From NCBI GenBank assembly GCA_050633325.1, contig JBOEGH010000005.1:1-64000 (forward strand): a DNA stretch of 64,000 bases. The letters run 5' to 3'. A program made the position numbers and the translations under genes. Below the pieces are notes generated by a model. The model was not told where the DNA came from. It did no database searches and saw only the letters and a list, made by a program, of their open reading frames with translations. The DNA comes from UBA1672 sp050633325. Lineage in GTDB: Bacteria > Pseudomonadota > Alphaproteobacteria > Micavibrionales > Micavibrionaceae. The number at the start of each line of letters is the position of its first letter. The stretch's first letter is position 1. Below are positions 47,001 through 55,670 of this stretch, in pieces.

Positions 47001-47078
47001 ATGACTAATATTATTTTAAACACTGTGAATGTCTTGGTAAACCTTGTGGTCCTTCTGAAGAGGGAGCTGCGCACTTAG
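47001..47078 (+). CDS. ilv leader peptide (attenuator)
   Basis: 25 codons, ATG to TAG, ahead of ilvB. Residues 4-19 contain 12 branched-chain residues of 16 (Ile-Ile-Leu, then runs such as VLV and LVVLL); the whole peptide has 6 Leu, 5 Val and 2 Ile. The next residues are KRELRT. The last codons coincide with the 5' arm of the antiterminator hairpin, the arrangement needed for ribosome-mediated attenuation. A weak ribosome site (GTGGA) precedes it. The peptide itself probably has no other function. Confidence 0.88.
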   Translation: MTNIILNTVNVLVNLVVLLKRELRT

Positions 47079-47133
47079 GCCTATGGCATAAAGTACGAAC
47101 GCAGCGCCCTCCTTAAAAATGGGGCGTTTTTTT
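47060..47133 (+). terminator. Attenuator: alternative antiterminator and terminator hairpins before ilvB
   Basis: Antiterminator: bases 47060-47071 pair with 47100-47111 (12 positions, one mismatch). Terminator: 47105-47110 pair with 47121-47126, followed by seven T (47127-47133). The two share 47105-47110, so only one can form. With enough Leu/Val/Ile the ribosome reaches the leader stop at 47078 and covers the antiterminator arm, so the terminator forms. If it stalls earlier, the arm is free and transcription goes on into ilvB. A further complement, 47085-47092 with 47131-47138, may extend or compete with these. Confidence 0.87.
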
Positions 47134-47217
47134 ATGCCTAAAGCGTAAAAGAAGCACTAAACAATTTGGTTTAAATAATGTAGTTTACAAAACTGTAAAA
47201 ATTGAAAGCGGAATAAA

Positions 47218-49014
47218 ATGGAAGCAACACACAAACAGGACAAAGCAATGACCGAACCGACAACTGCGACAAAGGAAATTACTGGCGCAGAAATGGTGAT
47301 TGAAGCACTGATAGAACAAGGCGTTGATACAATATTCGGGTATCCCGGCGGTGCAGTTCTGCCAATTTATGATGCCTTATTCCAACAAGATAAAATCAAA
47401 CATGTTCTTGTCCGACAAGAAGGTGGAGCACTTCACGCGGCAGAAGGGTACGCCAGATCAACAGGAAAAGTCGGATGTGCGCTTGTAACATCAGGTCCAG
47501 GCGCAACAAACGCAGTTACAGGATTAGCCGATGCATTATTAGACTCTATTCCTGTTGTTTGCATAACAGGGCAAGTGCCAACATTCCTAATCGGAACGGA
47601 TGCCTTTCAAGAGGCAGATACGATTGGAATTACACGACCATGTACCAAACACAACTTTTTAGTTAAAGACCAAACAGATTTAGCCAGTGCCATGCATGAA
47701 TCTTTTCATATCGCACGATCCGGTCGCCCAGGTCCTGTAGTAATTGACATTCCAAAGGATGTTCAATTTGCAAAAGGGGCATATGTTTCCAAAGATCAGG
47801 CAATAATGCATTCGCATTACAATCCGGAAACTGATCCTGATATTAAAGCTATTGAAGAAGCTGTGGAGCTTATGGCGAACGCTAAATGCCCGGTTTTCTA
47901 TACTGGCGGCGGTATCATAAATGCAGGAGAAGAAGCAAGCACCCTTCTACGTGAGTTAGTGCAAGAAACAGGATTTCCAATAACATCAACTCTTATGGGG
48001 CTTGGATGTTACCCTGCAAAAGACAAACAATGGCTTGGCATGTTGGGAATGCATGGAACTTTCGAAGCAAATTTAGCCATGCATGATTGCGATGTAATGA
48101 TTTGTATCGGCGCACGATTTGATGACCGTGTAACAGGTCGTACCGACAAATTCTCACCAAACTCAAAGAAAATACATGTTGATATTGACGCCAGCTCTAT
48201 AAACAAGAACATAAGCGTTGATATCCCTATTGTTGCAGATGCCAAAAAGACTATTGAGGCAATGCTAAATGTTTGGCGTGCAAAAAAATACGAAGCCGAC
48301 AAGAATGCCTTACAGTCATGGTGGGATCGCATTGATATTTGGCGTGCTAAGAACTGCCTTGCATATAAAGAAGATAAAGAAATAATCAAACCACAATACG
48401 CATTGGAACGCCTTGCCCATTATATGGAACAAGATAAGCGTGATTGCTATGTCACTACCGAGGTTGGTCAACATCAAATGTGGGCCGCGCAATTCCTGCC
48501 GTTTAATGAGCCAAACCGTTTCATGACATCAGGTGGACTTGGTACTATGGGGTATGGTCTTCCTGCTGCCGTCGGTGTGCAAATGGCGCATCCTGATGCT
48601 TTTGTTGTTGATGTCGCCGGTGAAGCTTCTATTCAAATGAATATCCAAGAACTCGCAACCGCGATACAATATCGTCTTCCTGTTAAAGTATTCATCCTTA
48701 ACAATGAATGGATGGGAATGGTTAGACAGTGGCAAGAACTTCTTCACGGAGAGCGTTACTCTGAAACTTATTCCGAAGCTCTACCTGATTTTGTAAAACT
48801 GGCAGAAGCCTATGGTGGCGTAGGCTTACGTGCACGCACTGTGGATGAGCTAGACGGCGTAATAGAGGAAATGATGAACAATGACCGTATGACCGTTGTT
48901 GACGTCTTGGTTGCCAAAACAGAAAACTGTTTCCCGATGATCCCATCTGGTAAAGCACATAACGAAATGATCCTGTCACCTGACGCTGATGCGTTTGATA
49001 AGAGTTTAGTTTAA
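47218..49014 (+). CDS. ilvB: Acetolactate synthase, large (catalytic) subunit
   Basis: 598 residues, thiamine-diphosphate enzyme. Joins two pyruvates to acetolactate, or pyruvate and 2-oxobutyrate, as the first common step to Val, Leu and Ile. Active-site Glu is in 'VLVRQEGGALHAAEGYAR'; the FAD middle domain has 'HGTFEANLAMHDCDVMICIG' and 'GARFDDRVTGR'; the TPP motif runs through 'DVAGEASIQMNIQELATA' to 'LNNEWMGMVRQWQ' (GDG replaced by GEA). Preceded by the attenuator. The N-terminus could start at either of two ATGs ten codons apart. Followed by ilvN after 25 bases. Confidence 0.96.
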   Translation: MEATHKQDKAMTEPTTATKEITGAEMVIEALIEQGVDTIFGYPGGAVLPIYDALFQQDKIKHVLVRQEGGALHAAEGYARSTGKVGCALVTSGPGATNAVTGLADALLDSIPVVCITGQVPTFLIGTDAFQEADTIGITRPCTKHNFLVKDQTDLASAMHESFHIARSGRPGPVVIDIPKDVQFAKGAYVSKDQAIMHSHYNPETDPDIKAIEEAVELMANAKCPVFYTGGGIINAGEEASTLLRELVQETGFPITSTLMGLGCYPAKDKQWLGMLGMHGTFEANLAMHDCDVMICIGARFDDRVTGRTDKFSPNSKKIHVDIDASSINKNISVDIPIVADAKKTIEAMLNVWRAKKYEADKNALQSWWDRIDIWRAKNCLAYKEDKEIIKPQYALERLAHYMEQDKRDCYVTTEVGQHQMWAAQFLPFNEPNRFMTSGGLGTMGYGLPAAVGVQMAHPDAFVVDVAGEASIQMNIQELATAIQYRLPVKVFILNNEWMGMVRQWQELLHGERYSETYSEALPDFVKLAEAYGGVGLRARTVDELDGVIEEMMNNDRMTVVDVLVAKTENCFPMIPSGKAHNEMILSPDADAFDKSLV

Positions 49015-49039
49015 GCATAAACAAAGAAAGTAAATAGGA

Positions 49040-49609
49040 ATGAGCGACAACACCACCAGTAAAAAGAAAAACAAAAGTGTTTATGCACCCACCCCAAAAC
49101 TAGCAGACGAGGAAACACACATTCTGGCAGTTTTGGTTAATAATGAACCGGGGGTTCTGGCGCGCATAGTTGGGTTTTACTCTGGTCGTGGCTATAATAT
49201 TGAAAGCCTGACTGTCGCAGAGACTAATCACAAAGAACATCTTTCACGTATAACAATTGCATGCAAGGGCACACCTGATGTAATCATACAAATAAAAGCA
49301 CAGTTGCAACGACTTGTACCTGTATTAGAGGTCTCAGACCTAACCATAGAAGGTAAATATATAGAGCGCGAACTAGCCCTATTAAAAGTAGTATGTACCG
49401 GTGATCAACGTGCTGATGCGTTGCGTGATGCAGACGCATTTTGCGCACGCACAGTCGACAGCACGCCTAACTCCTTCATTTTCGAAGCCACAGACACAGC
49501 GACCAGAATAAATGATTTCATTGCAATTATGAAACCACACGGCCTTGTAGACGTAAGTCGTACCGGTATTGCTGCTATTTCAAAAGGTGATAAAGCTATC
49601 GGGGAATAA
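49040..49609 (+). CDS. ilvN: Acetolactate synthase, small (regulatory) subunit
   Basis: 189 residues. An N-terminal ACT domain ('HILAVLVNNEPGVLARIVGF', then 'YSGRGYNIESLTVAET') confers valine feedback control on IlvB, and a C-terminal domain ('ALLKVVCTGDQRADAL') completes it. Same operon as ilvB. Confidence 0.95.
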   Translation: MSDNTTSKKKNKSVYAPTPKLADEETHILAVLVNNEPGVLARIVGFYSGRGYNIESLTVAETNHKEHLSRITIACKGTPDVIIQIKAQLQRLVPVLEVSDLTIEGKYIERELALLKVVCTGDQRADALRDADAFCARTVDSTPNSFIFEATDTATRINDFIAIMKPHGLVDVSRTGIAAISKGDKAIGE

Positions 49610-49622
49610 TTACAACTGTAAA

Positions 49623-50108
49623 CTAAACTTCCAATGCGGATGCTTCCAAGTCTTGATACACTGCCTCAAAATCATCCGCAGATAATTCTTCCTTATCTTT
49701 AATCAAAAGAGATATCTGATCATAAGATACCTTCATATGCTCTGCACGCTGAAGCATATCATCACGCCCCTCTTCATATTGACTGCGCAACTGATCAAAA
49801 TTTGCCTTAATATCTTTCCCTGATCTCCATACATTATAACTAACAGAATCAGCATCAGGAATATCACGATAATGATCTTCAATCGCTTCCAACGTGACAT
49901 CAGAACGCTTTATATCATTCAAAATATGTTGGTTATTTCTAGATAGTGCTGCTAGCCCTACTCTCATGGAATCTTCATCCTGTGATTTTACCATGTCCGA
50001 AAATAAGCTGGCCAACCTAGGAATACGCGCATTAGCATCAGCCAAAGTCTTCTGATAGTCATTAAACAACTTATGCTTCACCGAACATTCAAATATATTG
50101 TCACTCAT
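49623..50108 (-). CDS. Helical protein of unknown function inside the ilv locus
   Basis: 161 residues, acidic, almost all helical ('LRSQYEEGRDDMLQRAEHMK'), no signal peptide. It lies on the opposite strand between ilvN and ilvC, breaking an otherwise ordinary ilvBNC order. Its upstream region (50109-50184) contains two TTGACA-like boxes but no convincing -10. No family recognised; nothing links it to amino-acid synthesis except position. Confidence 0.65.
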   Translation of the reverse strand: MSDNIFECSVKHKLFNDYQKTLADANARIPRLASLFSDMVKSQDEDSMRVGLAALSRNNQHILNDIKRSDVTLEAIEDHYRDIPDADSVSYNVWRSGKDIKANFDQLRSQYEEGRDDMLQRAEHMKVSYDQISLLIKDKEELSADDFEAVYQDLEASALEV

Positions 50109-50222
50109 TAACCAACACCTTTCTTGGAATATTATGTCAACTTAAGGCATTGTTACACCATTTGTCAAAGCACATTACCAAAACATGCATAATAGAATCA
50201 TCTTTTGCTTGATTATTAGCCG

Positions 50223-50270
50223 AAAACCTTGTTTTATGCGATTCCTCAATAGAACAAAAGATAAGGTTTT
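50223..50270 (+). promoter_or_regulatory. Hairpin able to hide the ilvC ribosome site
   Basis: AAAACCTT (50223-50230) is complementary to AAGGTTTT (50263-50270), and the latter contains AAGG, the ribosome site of ilvC (8 bases before the ATG at 50275). An 8-bp stem with a 32-base loop could lower translation. Stability and role are inferred only. Confidence 0.35.
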
Positions 50271-50274
50271 AACT

Positions 50275-51342
50275 ATGGGACAAAATGCAGCCACGCAGGA
50301 AACACCTGCGAACCAAACATCACTTAACGTTTACTATGATAAAGATTGTAATCTTGACCTAATTACAGGCAAGAAAGTTGCGATCATCGGATATGGATCA
50401 CAAGGCCATGCCCACGCACAGAACATCAAGGACAGCGGTGTTGAAACCGTAATTATTGGTCTTCGCGATGGTTCATCATCTGCACCAAAAGCACAAGGCG
50501 CAGGGTTTGAAGTAATGTCCCCTGCAAAAGCAGCAGCAGAAGCAGACGTTGTTATGATGCTTACCCCTGATGAGCATCAAGCAGACATCTACCGTGATGA
50601 ATTGGAAGCCAACCTAAAGCAAGGCGCAACTCTAATGTTCGCCCACGGTCTAAACATTCATTTTGACCTTATTAAAGCACGCGCAGACCTAGACGTAATC
50701 ATGGTTGCACCAAAAGGACCAGGCCACACAGTACGCGGTGAATACCAAAAAGGTGGTGGTGTTCCATGCTTGATCGCCGTTGCACAAGATGCATCAGGCA
50801 CAGCCAAGGATCTTGCACTATCATATGCGTCTGCTGTTGGTGGTGGTCGTTCAGGTATTATTGAAACAACATTCAAAGATGAATGTGAGACTGACCTATT
50901 CGGAGAGCAAGCAGTTCTTTGTGGTGGTGCTTCTGAATTGGTAAAGGCTGGTTACGAAGTTCTAACCGAAGCTGGATACCCACCTGAAATGGCCTATTTT
51001 GAATGCTTGCATGAGCTAAAGCTTATCGTTGACCTAATGTATGAAGGTGGATTGGCTAATATGCGCTATTCTATCTCCAACACAGCGGAATTTGGTGACT
51101 ACGTTTCCGGACCACGTGTTATTACAAGTGAAACCAAAGAAGAAATGAAACGCATTCTTGCAGATATCCAATCTGGTAAATTCGTTCAAGACTTCATGGG
51201 CGGCAACAAAGAAGGCCTTACACGTCTTGTTGAAATCCGTGAACGCGAAGCACAACACCCAATCGAAGATACTGGCGCAAAACTACGCGGCATGATGCCT
51301 TGGATTGGTGCGAACAAATTAGTTGATAAAGAAAAGAACTAA
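50275..51342 (+). CDS. ilvC: Ketol-acid reductoisomerase
   Basis: About 355 residues from the ATG at 50275. Second step of Val/Ile synthesis: isomerises and reduces acetolactate with NADPH. 'LNVYYDKDCNLDLITGKKVA' then 'IIGYGSQGHAHAQNIKDSGV' is the family start; 'MVAPKGPGHTVRGEYQKGGG' and 'ECLHELKLIVDLMYEGG' hold metal and substrate residues. The class I length is normal. The frame stays open upstream to 50185, but that extension (30 residues) has no family similarity and AAGG sits just before 50275. A short extension of about 16 residues before 'SLNVYYD' remains. Confidence 0.95.
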   Translation: MGQNAATQETPANQTSLNVYYDKDCNLDLITGKKVAIIGYGSQGHAHAQNIKDSGVETVIIGLRDGSSSAPKAQGAGFEVMSPAKAAAEADVVMMLTPDEHQADIYRDELEANLKQGATLMFAHGLNIHFDLIKARADLDVIMVAPKGPGHTVRGEYQKGGGVPCLIAVAQDASGTAKDLALSYASAVGGGRSGIIETTFKDECETDLFGEQAVLCGGASELVKAGYEVLTEAGYPPEMAYFECLHELKLIVDLMYEGGLANMRYSISNTAEFGDYVSGPRVITSETKEEMKRILADIQSGKFVQDFMGGNKEGLTRLVEIREREAQHPIEDTGAKLRGMMPWIGANKLVDKEKN

Positions 51343-51363
51343 TTATTTTGCAAATACAAATTC

Positions 51364-51393
51364 AAAAGCCCTCTGAAATTCAGGGGGCTTTTT
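51364..51393 (+). terminator. Rho-independent terminator after ilvC
   Basis: A stem of up to 14 bp (51364-51377 with 51379-51392, one G-T pair) with a tight loop in GAAATTC, and TTTTT at 51389-51393. It lies 22 bases after the ilvC stop. Confidence 0.88.
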
Positions 51394-51419
51394 ATTATCA
51401 AAACAAAATTAAATAATAC

Positions 51420-52706
51420 CTACATTTTATGCGCCACAGCGGGAGAGCCCTCTGTTTGTTGTAAAGATGCCGTGTTATCAACGCTTTCATCTAAGGATAA
51501 GATAGCCTTAAATTTATCCAAATTGGACATATGTTGAAGTGCCACATCTGCGCGCAGCTCTGAAATTTCATCCAAACGTTCCTGATCTATTTCAATACCC
51601 AAACGGTTTTCAAGATCTTCGCGGCTGCCCTCGGCCAATAGCTTAAACTCTTCACCATGCTTACTTTCAGTACGATCAAAATAGTTATCACTGAACCTGC
51701 GATCACCAAGAACCTTAAGATCGTCGAAAGAAAGAGGCTTCGTTTCTAACGCTAGCGGCAGATCGGTATATTTGATACCAATTGCTTCTTCGATAGCATT
51801 ATCATAATCTTTAAAAAATTTGATTGCTTCCTGACGCTCTTCCGCAGACATATCACCTGATTTTCTTTGATAAAGATCAATGAATTTAGATACATCTTTT
51901 TCTTGCCCTTGGAAAAATTCTAGCATTTTTTGATAACTGGTCAAATCACCATCGATATAACCTTCCAATGCTTCATAATGATCTGTATGCGGTTCGGGTG
52001 AAGTCCAAGCTAAAAACGCCTCGGCACGTATATTCGCATCATGTTTTTCATCCGAAAAATGGAACATTTTTGAATCACGATATCCTAATGCCTCAATACT
52101 ACATTTACTAAACACATAATCATCATTGATCATATCCGCAATCATATGCGCCGAGCCCGTCTTATCATAATAATCAAATGAATAAGCAACCGCCTCAGCC
52201 TGTGCATCCGCCTCAACCCAAAAAGTAGCACGCAATGAGTCAAGCGGGCTATACGCCATAGTCTGCATACCTAAAAACTGCTCCGGCTGATTTAGATGTC
52301 TAAATTCATGACGTCCAACATAGACATGCGATGCCGCAGTTTCATTACCATTGTCATCTTTTAATAAAACACGAGAGTCATAATCATGAACAACTGACAT
52401 TATAGGTAAAACACTGTTAGCTTCGCTATCTACTCCACCATCATAATCATCTAGTACCATGAAATATCCACGCTCTATTGCGCTTTCAATATCAGCCTTA
52501 GCCTCAGGATCGTCCATTAAGATAGAAAGAGCCGTCAACGCCTTGCGCTGCAATTCTTTCCCTGCCTCATAAGAACCCTCATGCTTAACAGACTCTATCA
52601 ACACCGTATTATGCGCACCATTAGGGTATAACAAACTCCTTAACTGATCAGGAATTTCCGCATGCACATACGCGTCTTTGTCATGATTTTCTGATACTTC
52701 CGCCAA
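51420..52706 (-). CDS. Putative zinc metallopeptidase, cytosolic, unknown role
   Basis: 428 residues. 'GRHEFRHLNQ' contains HExxH at 133-137, and 28 residues on 'FWVEADAQAEA' offers E165 in an ExxA pattern, as in gluzincin peptidases; the layout resembles the DUF6782 putative metallopeptidase family. The rest is acidic and helical, ending in a disordered tail. No signal peptide is seen. The only start codon in the open frame is TTG at 52706, with GAAGG 10 bases upstream; the frame stays open for 14 more codons upstream ('LDIGTGKEGID') without an ATG, so the true start is unsure. Confidence 0.65.
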   Translation of the reverse strand: MAEVSENHDKDAYVHAEIPDQLRSLLYPNGAHNTVLIESVKHEGSYEAGKELQRKALTALSILMDDPEAKADIESAIERGYFMVLDDYDGGVDSEANSVLPIMSVVHDYDSRVLLKDDNGNETAASHVYVGRHEFRHLNQPEQFLGMQTMAYSPLDSLRATFWVEADAQAEAVAYSFDYYDKTGSAHMIADMINDDYVFSKCSIEALGYRDSKMFHFSDEKHDANIRAEAFLAWTSPEPHTDHYEALEGYIDGDLTSYQKMLEFFQGQEKDVSKFIDLYQRKSGDMSAEERQEAIKFFKDYDNAIEEAIGIKYTDLPLALETKPLSFDDLKVLGDRRFSDNYFDRTESKHGEEFKLLAEGSREDLENRLGIEIDQERLDEISELRADVALQHMSNLDKFKAILSLDESVDNTASLQQTEGSPAVAHKM

Positions 52707-52810
52707 CGTATCTATACCTTCTTTACCCGTACCTATATCTAATATAGGCTAATTTTATTATTTTTTTATTTAAATACATTAACATAACCGAATAGAAAAG
52801 CGCAAATTTC

Positions 52811-53701
52811 ATGACACAGCAAAAAGATAACATTGCCTTTGCAATAATTTGCTGTCTTAGCGCACATTTCATGTTTGCGATCATGGGAACTTGTGCAAAA
52901 TATCTATCAGAAACGCATCATGTCGCCGAAGTTGCATTTTACCGAAATGCATTACTGTTCATACCATTTTTTATATTCATGATAATTCCCAAAAACAGGT
53001 ATTTATTCAAAACTAACAAACCAAAGCTTATCGCTATCAGAGCAATAATCGGCGGGTTCAGCCTGATAATAACATTTGCTGCCCTATCCGCGTTACCTTT
53101 GGCATATGCAACAGTTTTGTTTTTCGCATCATCCATATTAACCCCGGCATTAGCATTCATATTCCTAAAGGAAAAAGTGGGTATTCACAGATGGTCTGCC
53201 GTATTCATCGGTATGTGTGGTGTGTTGGTAATCGCCCAACCCAGCGGTGCCGTCAGTGTAATCGGCCTGATACTCGCAATAACAGCAGCAATTTTACACA
53301 GCACAATGTACACAATACTGCGAAGCTTAAAAACAGAATCACCTATTACGATTACATTCTATTTTATAATTTCAGGAACAATAATTTCAGGATTATTTAT
53401 GCCTTGGGTGGCCACAGGAATAAAAATGGACGAGTTATGGATATTCCTGCTTGTAGGAATATCTGGTGGTGTCGCACAAATATTTCTATCTTATTCATAT
53501 AAATACGCTCCCGCATCACTCGTCACACCATTTAGCTACACCTCTTTACTGTGGACCATACTAATTGATATATATATTTGGAATTATGATCTGGAATTCA
53601 CACCACTACTAATCGGTGCAGGACTAATAATATCAGCACAACTTTACATTATATATCGTGAATATATAAATAATGGGAACGGGAATATCAAAAATGATTA
53701 A
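52811..53701 (+). CDS. EamA/DMT-family transporter, first of tandem pair
   Basis: 296 residues with ten hydrophobic segments. 'AHFMFAIMGTCAKYLSETHH' and 'VAEVAFYRNALLFIPFFIF' mark the first EamA repeat. Similar in layout to the gene directly downstream, suggesting an old tandem duplication. Substrate unknown. Confidence 0.9.
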   Translation: MTQQKDNIAFAIICCLSAHFMFAIMGTCAKYLSETHHVAEVAFYRNALLFIPFFIFMIIPKNRYLFKTNKPKLIAIRAIIGGFSLIITFAALSALPLAYATVLFFASSILTPALAFIFLKEKVGIHRWSAVFIGMCGVLVIAQPSGAVSVIGLILAITAAILHSTMYTILRSLKTESPITITFYFIISGTIISGLFMPWVATGIKMDELWIFLLVGISGGVAQIFLSYSYKYAPASLVTPFSYTSLLWTILIDIYIWNYDLEFTPLLIGAGLIISAQLYIIYREYINNGNGNIKND

Positions 53702-54587
53702 CACCCAAAAAAACCAAGTATTAATGGGCATATTATTCGCCATAATTAACGCATTTATGTTGGCAGGGATGAGCTTGTTCTCAAAATTACTGGCAACGTA
53801 CCTATGGCCTGCCGAAGTTGTTTTTCTGCGCAACTCATTATCGCTGGTTGCCTTGTTTGCATGGCTATTCCTAACAAGAAATTTAATAGTTTTAAAAACT
53901 AAACGTCCATTTGCACATCTATTCAGGGGGGTGATCGGCACAATAGGCATATTACTGGGCGCGTGGGCTCTTTCATTAATGCCACTGGCAGAAACCACAA
54001 TATTACTATTTACCGCCCCTTTATTCGTTGTTTTATTATCATATCCCGTTTTAAAAGAACCGGTCGGAATATATCGCCTAGGCGCAGTAATGGTTGGGTT
54101 TATGGGGGTTATTGTCATGATTAACCCGGGACAAAGCGGCACAGCATTGCCAATATTAGGCATAATAGTCGGGCTTGGCTGGGGGTTTTTTGCAGGCTGT
54201 GTGGATACTTGCCTAAGATGGATAGGAAGAACAGAGAACTCATGGGCTACAGTATTTTATTTTGTTCTATTAGGAACAATAACATGTGGCCTGCATCTTC
54301 CTTTCGCAGAAACAAAAATACCATTATCCATTAACACTATTTGGATATCCATCGGCCTTGGTACTACGGGTTTACTGGCACTGCTTGCAAAAACACAAAG
54401 CTTTCGCCTAGCAGAGGCAAGCCTGATTGCACCAATAATGTACAGCATGATTATATGGACCATGCTGTTCGATTATCTATTTTGGGACAAAGTACCTACA
54501 ATGAACGTGATATTGGGTGCTTGCATAATAATAAGCAGCAACATGTTCATCTTGTACAGAGAGACTATAAAGCGACCAAAAGAATAA
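53694..54587 (+). CDS. EamA/DMT-family transporter, second of tandem pair
   Basis: 297 residues from an ATG at 53694, which overlaps the end of the first transporter gene by 8 bases and has GGGAA about 8 bases upstream; a start at 53673 would add seven residues. Ten hydrophobic segments. 'MLAGMSLFSKLLATYLWPAE' parallels the first gene. The two could work as a heteromer or independently. Its stop is 3 bases from the convergent subtilase fragment. Confidence 0.9.
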   Translation: MINTQKNQVLMGILFAIINAFMLAGMSLFSKLLATYLWPAEVVFLRNSLSLVALFAWLFLTRNLIVLKTKRPFAHLFRGVIGTIGILLGAWALSLMPLAETTILLFTAPLFVVLLSYPVLKEPVGIYRLGAVMVGFMGVIVMINPGQSGTALPILGIIVGLGWGFFAGCVDTCLRWIGRTENSWATVFYFVLLGTITCGLHLPFAETKIPLSINTIWISIGLGTTGLLALLAKTQSFRLAEASLIAPIMYSMIIWTMLFDYLFWDKVPTMNVILGACIIISSNMFILYRETIKRPKE

Positions 54588-54590
54588 GGT

Positions 54591-55517
54591 CTAGGGCATG
54601 CGTTGCTGAATATGCGCACTAGCACCTGCCATCGCAGGGGTTTCAACTACCGCGCTTGCCTCATCTGGGACAGCTGGTGCGTCATTTTCAGGTTGAGCAT
54701 CAAAGTCATGTTTAGGCTCAATCAACTTTGCGTGATCCATCATTTGATCTATAAGTCCGCCCTCATTATACCCGTAAACAGTCATACTAACGGAGCTCAA
54801 CTTTGAATCATGGCCATTAAGAACACGAACCCTCCACGTATCGTCACGACCTATAGTCTCACCAAAATTAACCTCTCTCCTAGACCACGCAGTGAAATCT
54901 GAATGATTAGATGAAATTTGGAGGCGAGAATAACCTACAGGCTCATCGGCAGGGCCAATTTCGACAACACCAGGAATAGAACCATTAACCTTAAAGTCCA
55001 TATCAAACCGAGAACGGTCAACCACGATATTACCTTTTACAGATTTATCAAATTTAATTTCAAGTGGCTCAGAGCCCTTTTGGTTATCAATGTCTGCACT
55101 CATAACCGCGGTTACAGTGTCCCTATTTATATCAGGATCTGTCTCAATTTTCTTATAAGCTTCGTCAAGTAATTCTCTAAACATTTCAGGCCTAAAAACA
55201 CCGTGCATACTGGCATAAGAGAAATCAAACCCTGCTTTGTTATTAAAAACATTCATACGATTATCTTCACCTTCACGCAAAGAAACATCAGTAGTAGAAA
55301 GCTTAACTAAAGATGATATTTCTTCTTTGGTTAGGATAGGAAGGTTTTTAGATTCACGCACCTCTTGCTCATACATTGCACCTGAAACGTAACCTGCTTG
55401 TTCTGGGGCTGAAAAGGACGTTCCATTTATATCAGAAGTAAACCCATTTTCATCAACATCCTGATATTTCCTGATATCCGCCATAACTAATTTATGTAGA
55501 TCATCAGGGTTGTTCAT
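54591..55517 (-). pseudogene. Subtilase-like protein, C-terminal half (catalytic Ser block) after an in-frame stop
   Basis: 308 residues from the first internal ATG. 'INGTSFSAPEQAGYVSGAMY' at 31-50 is the subtilisin Ser block (GTSxxAPxxAG), Ser at 34. Residues about 150-255 resemble a P-domain beta-sandwich ('DTWRVRVLNGHDSKLSSVSM', then 'TVYGYNEGG'). The reading frame is open without a break from 55667 down to 54591 and is the same frame as the N-terminal half. There is no ribosome site before the ATG at 55517, so this half is unlikely to be translated on its own. Confidence 0.75.
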
Positions 55518-55667
55518 AAATGACTCTATTTTATTTTGAACCTCTGAACTCTGCCCATAATGTTCATCCTCAAGCTCACCCCATATTTCTCTATATTTAC
55601 CCCCGAGAGTTTCATTATCAGCCCCTTTACCTTCACCTTCTTTAAACTCATCGAAGCGCCTTGTAAT

Positions 55668-55670
55668 TTA
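55668..55670 (-). other. In-frame TAA splitting the subtilase gene
   Basis: The only stop codon in an otherwise continuous frame from 56249 to 54591. The flanking peptide is smooth on both sides (...WLVEK-stop-ITRRFDEFKEG...). A single C-to-T change from CAA would create it. Confidence 0.8.

Noticed and set aside
50185..50274. A 30-residue N-terminal extension of IlvC, or an Ile-rich leader peptide
   Set aside because: No ribosome site precedes the first ATG, the extension has no family similarity, and no terminator/antiterminator pair is visible here as there is before ilvB.
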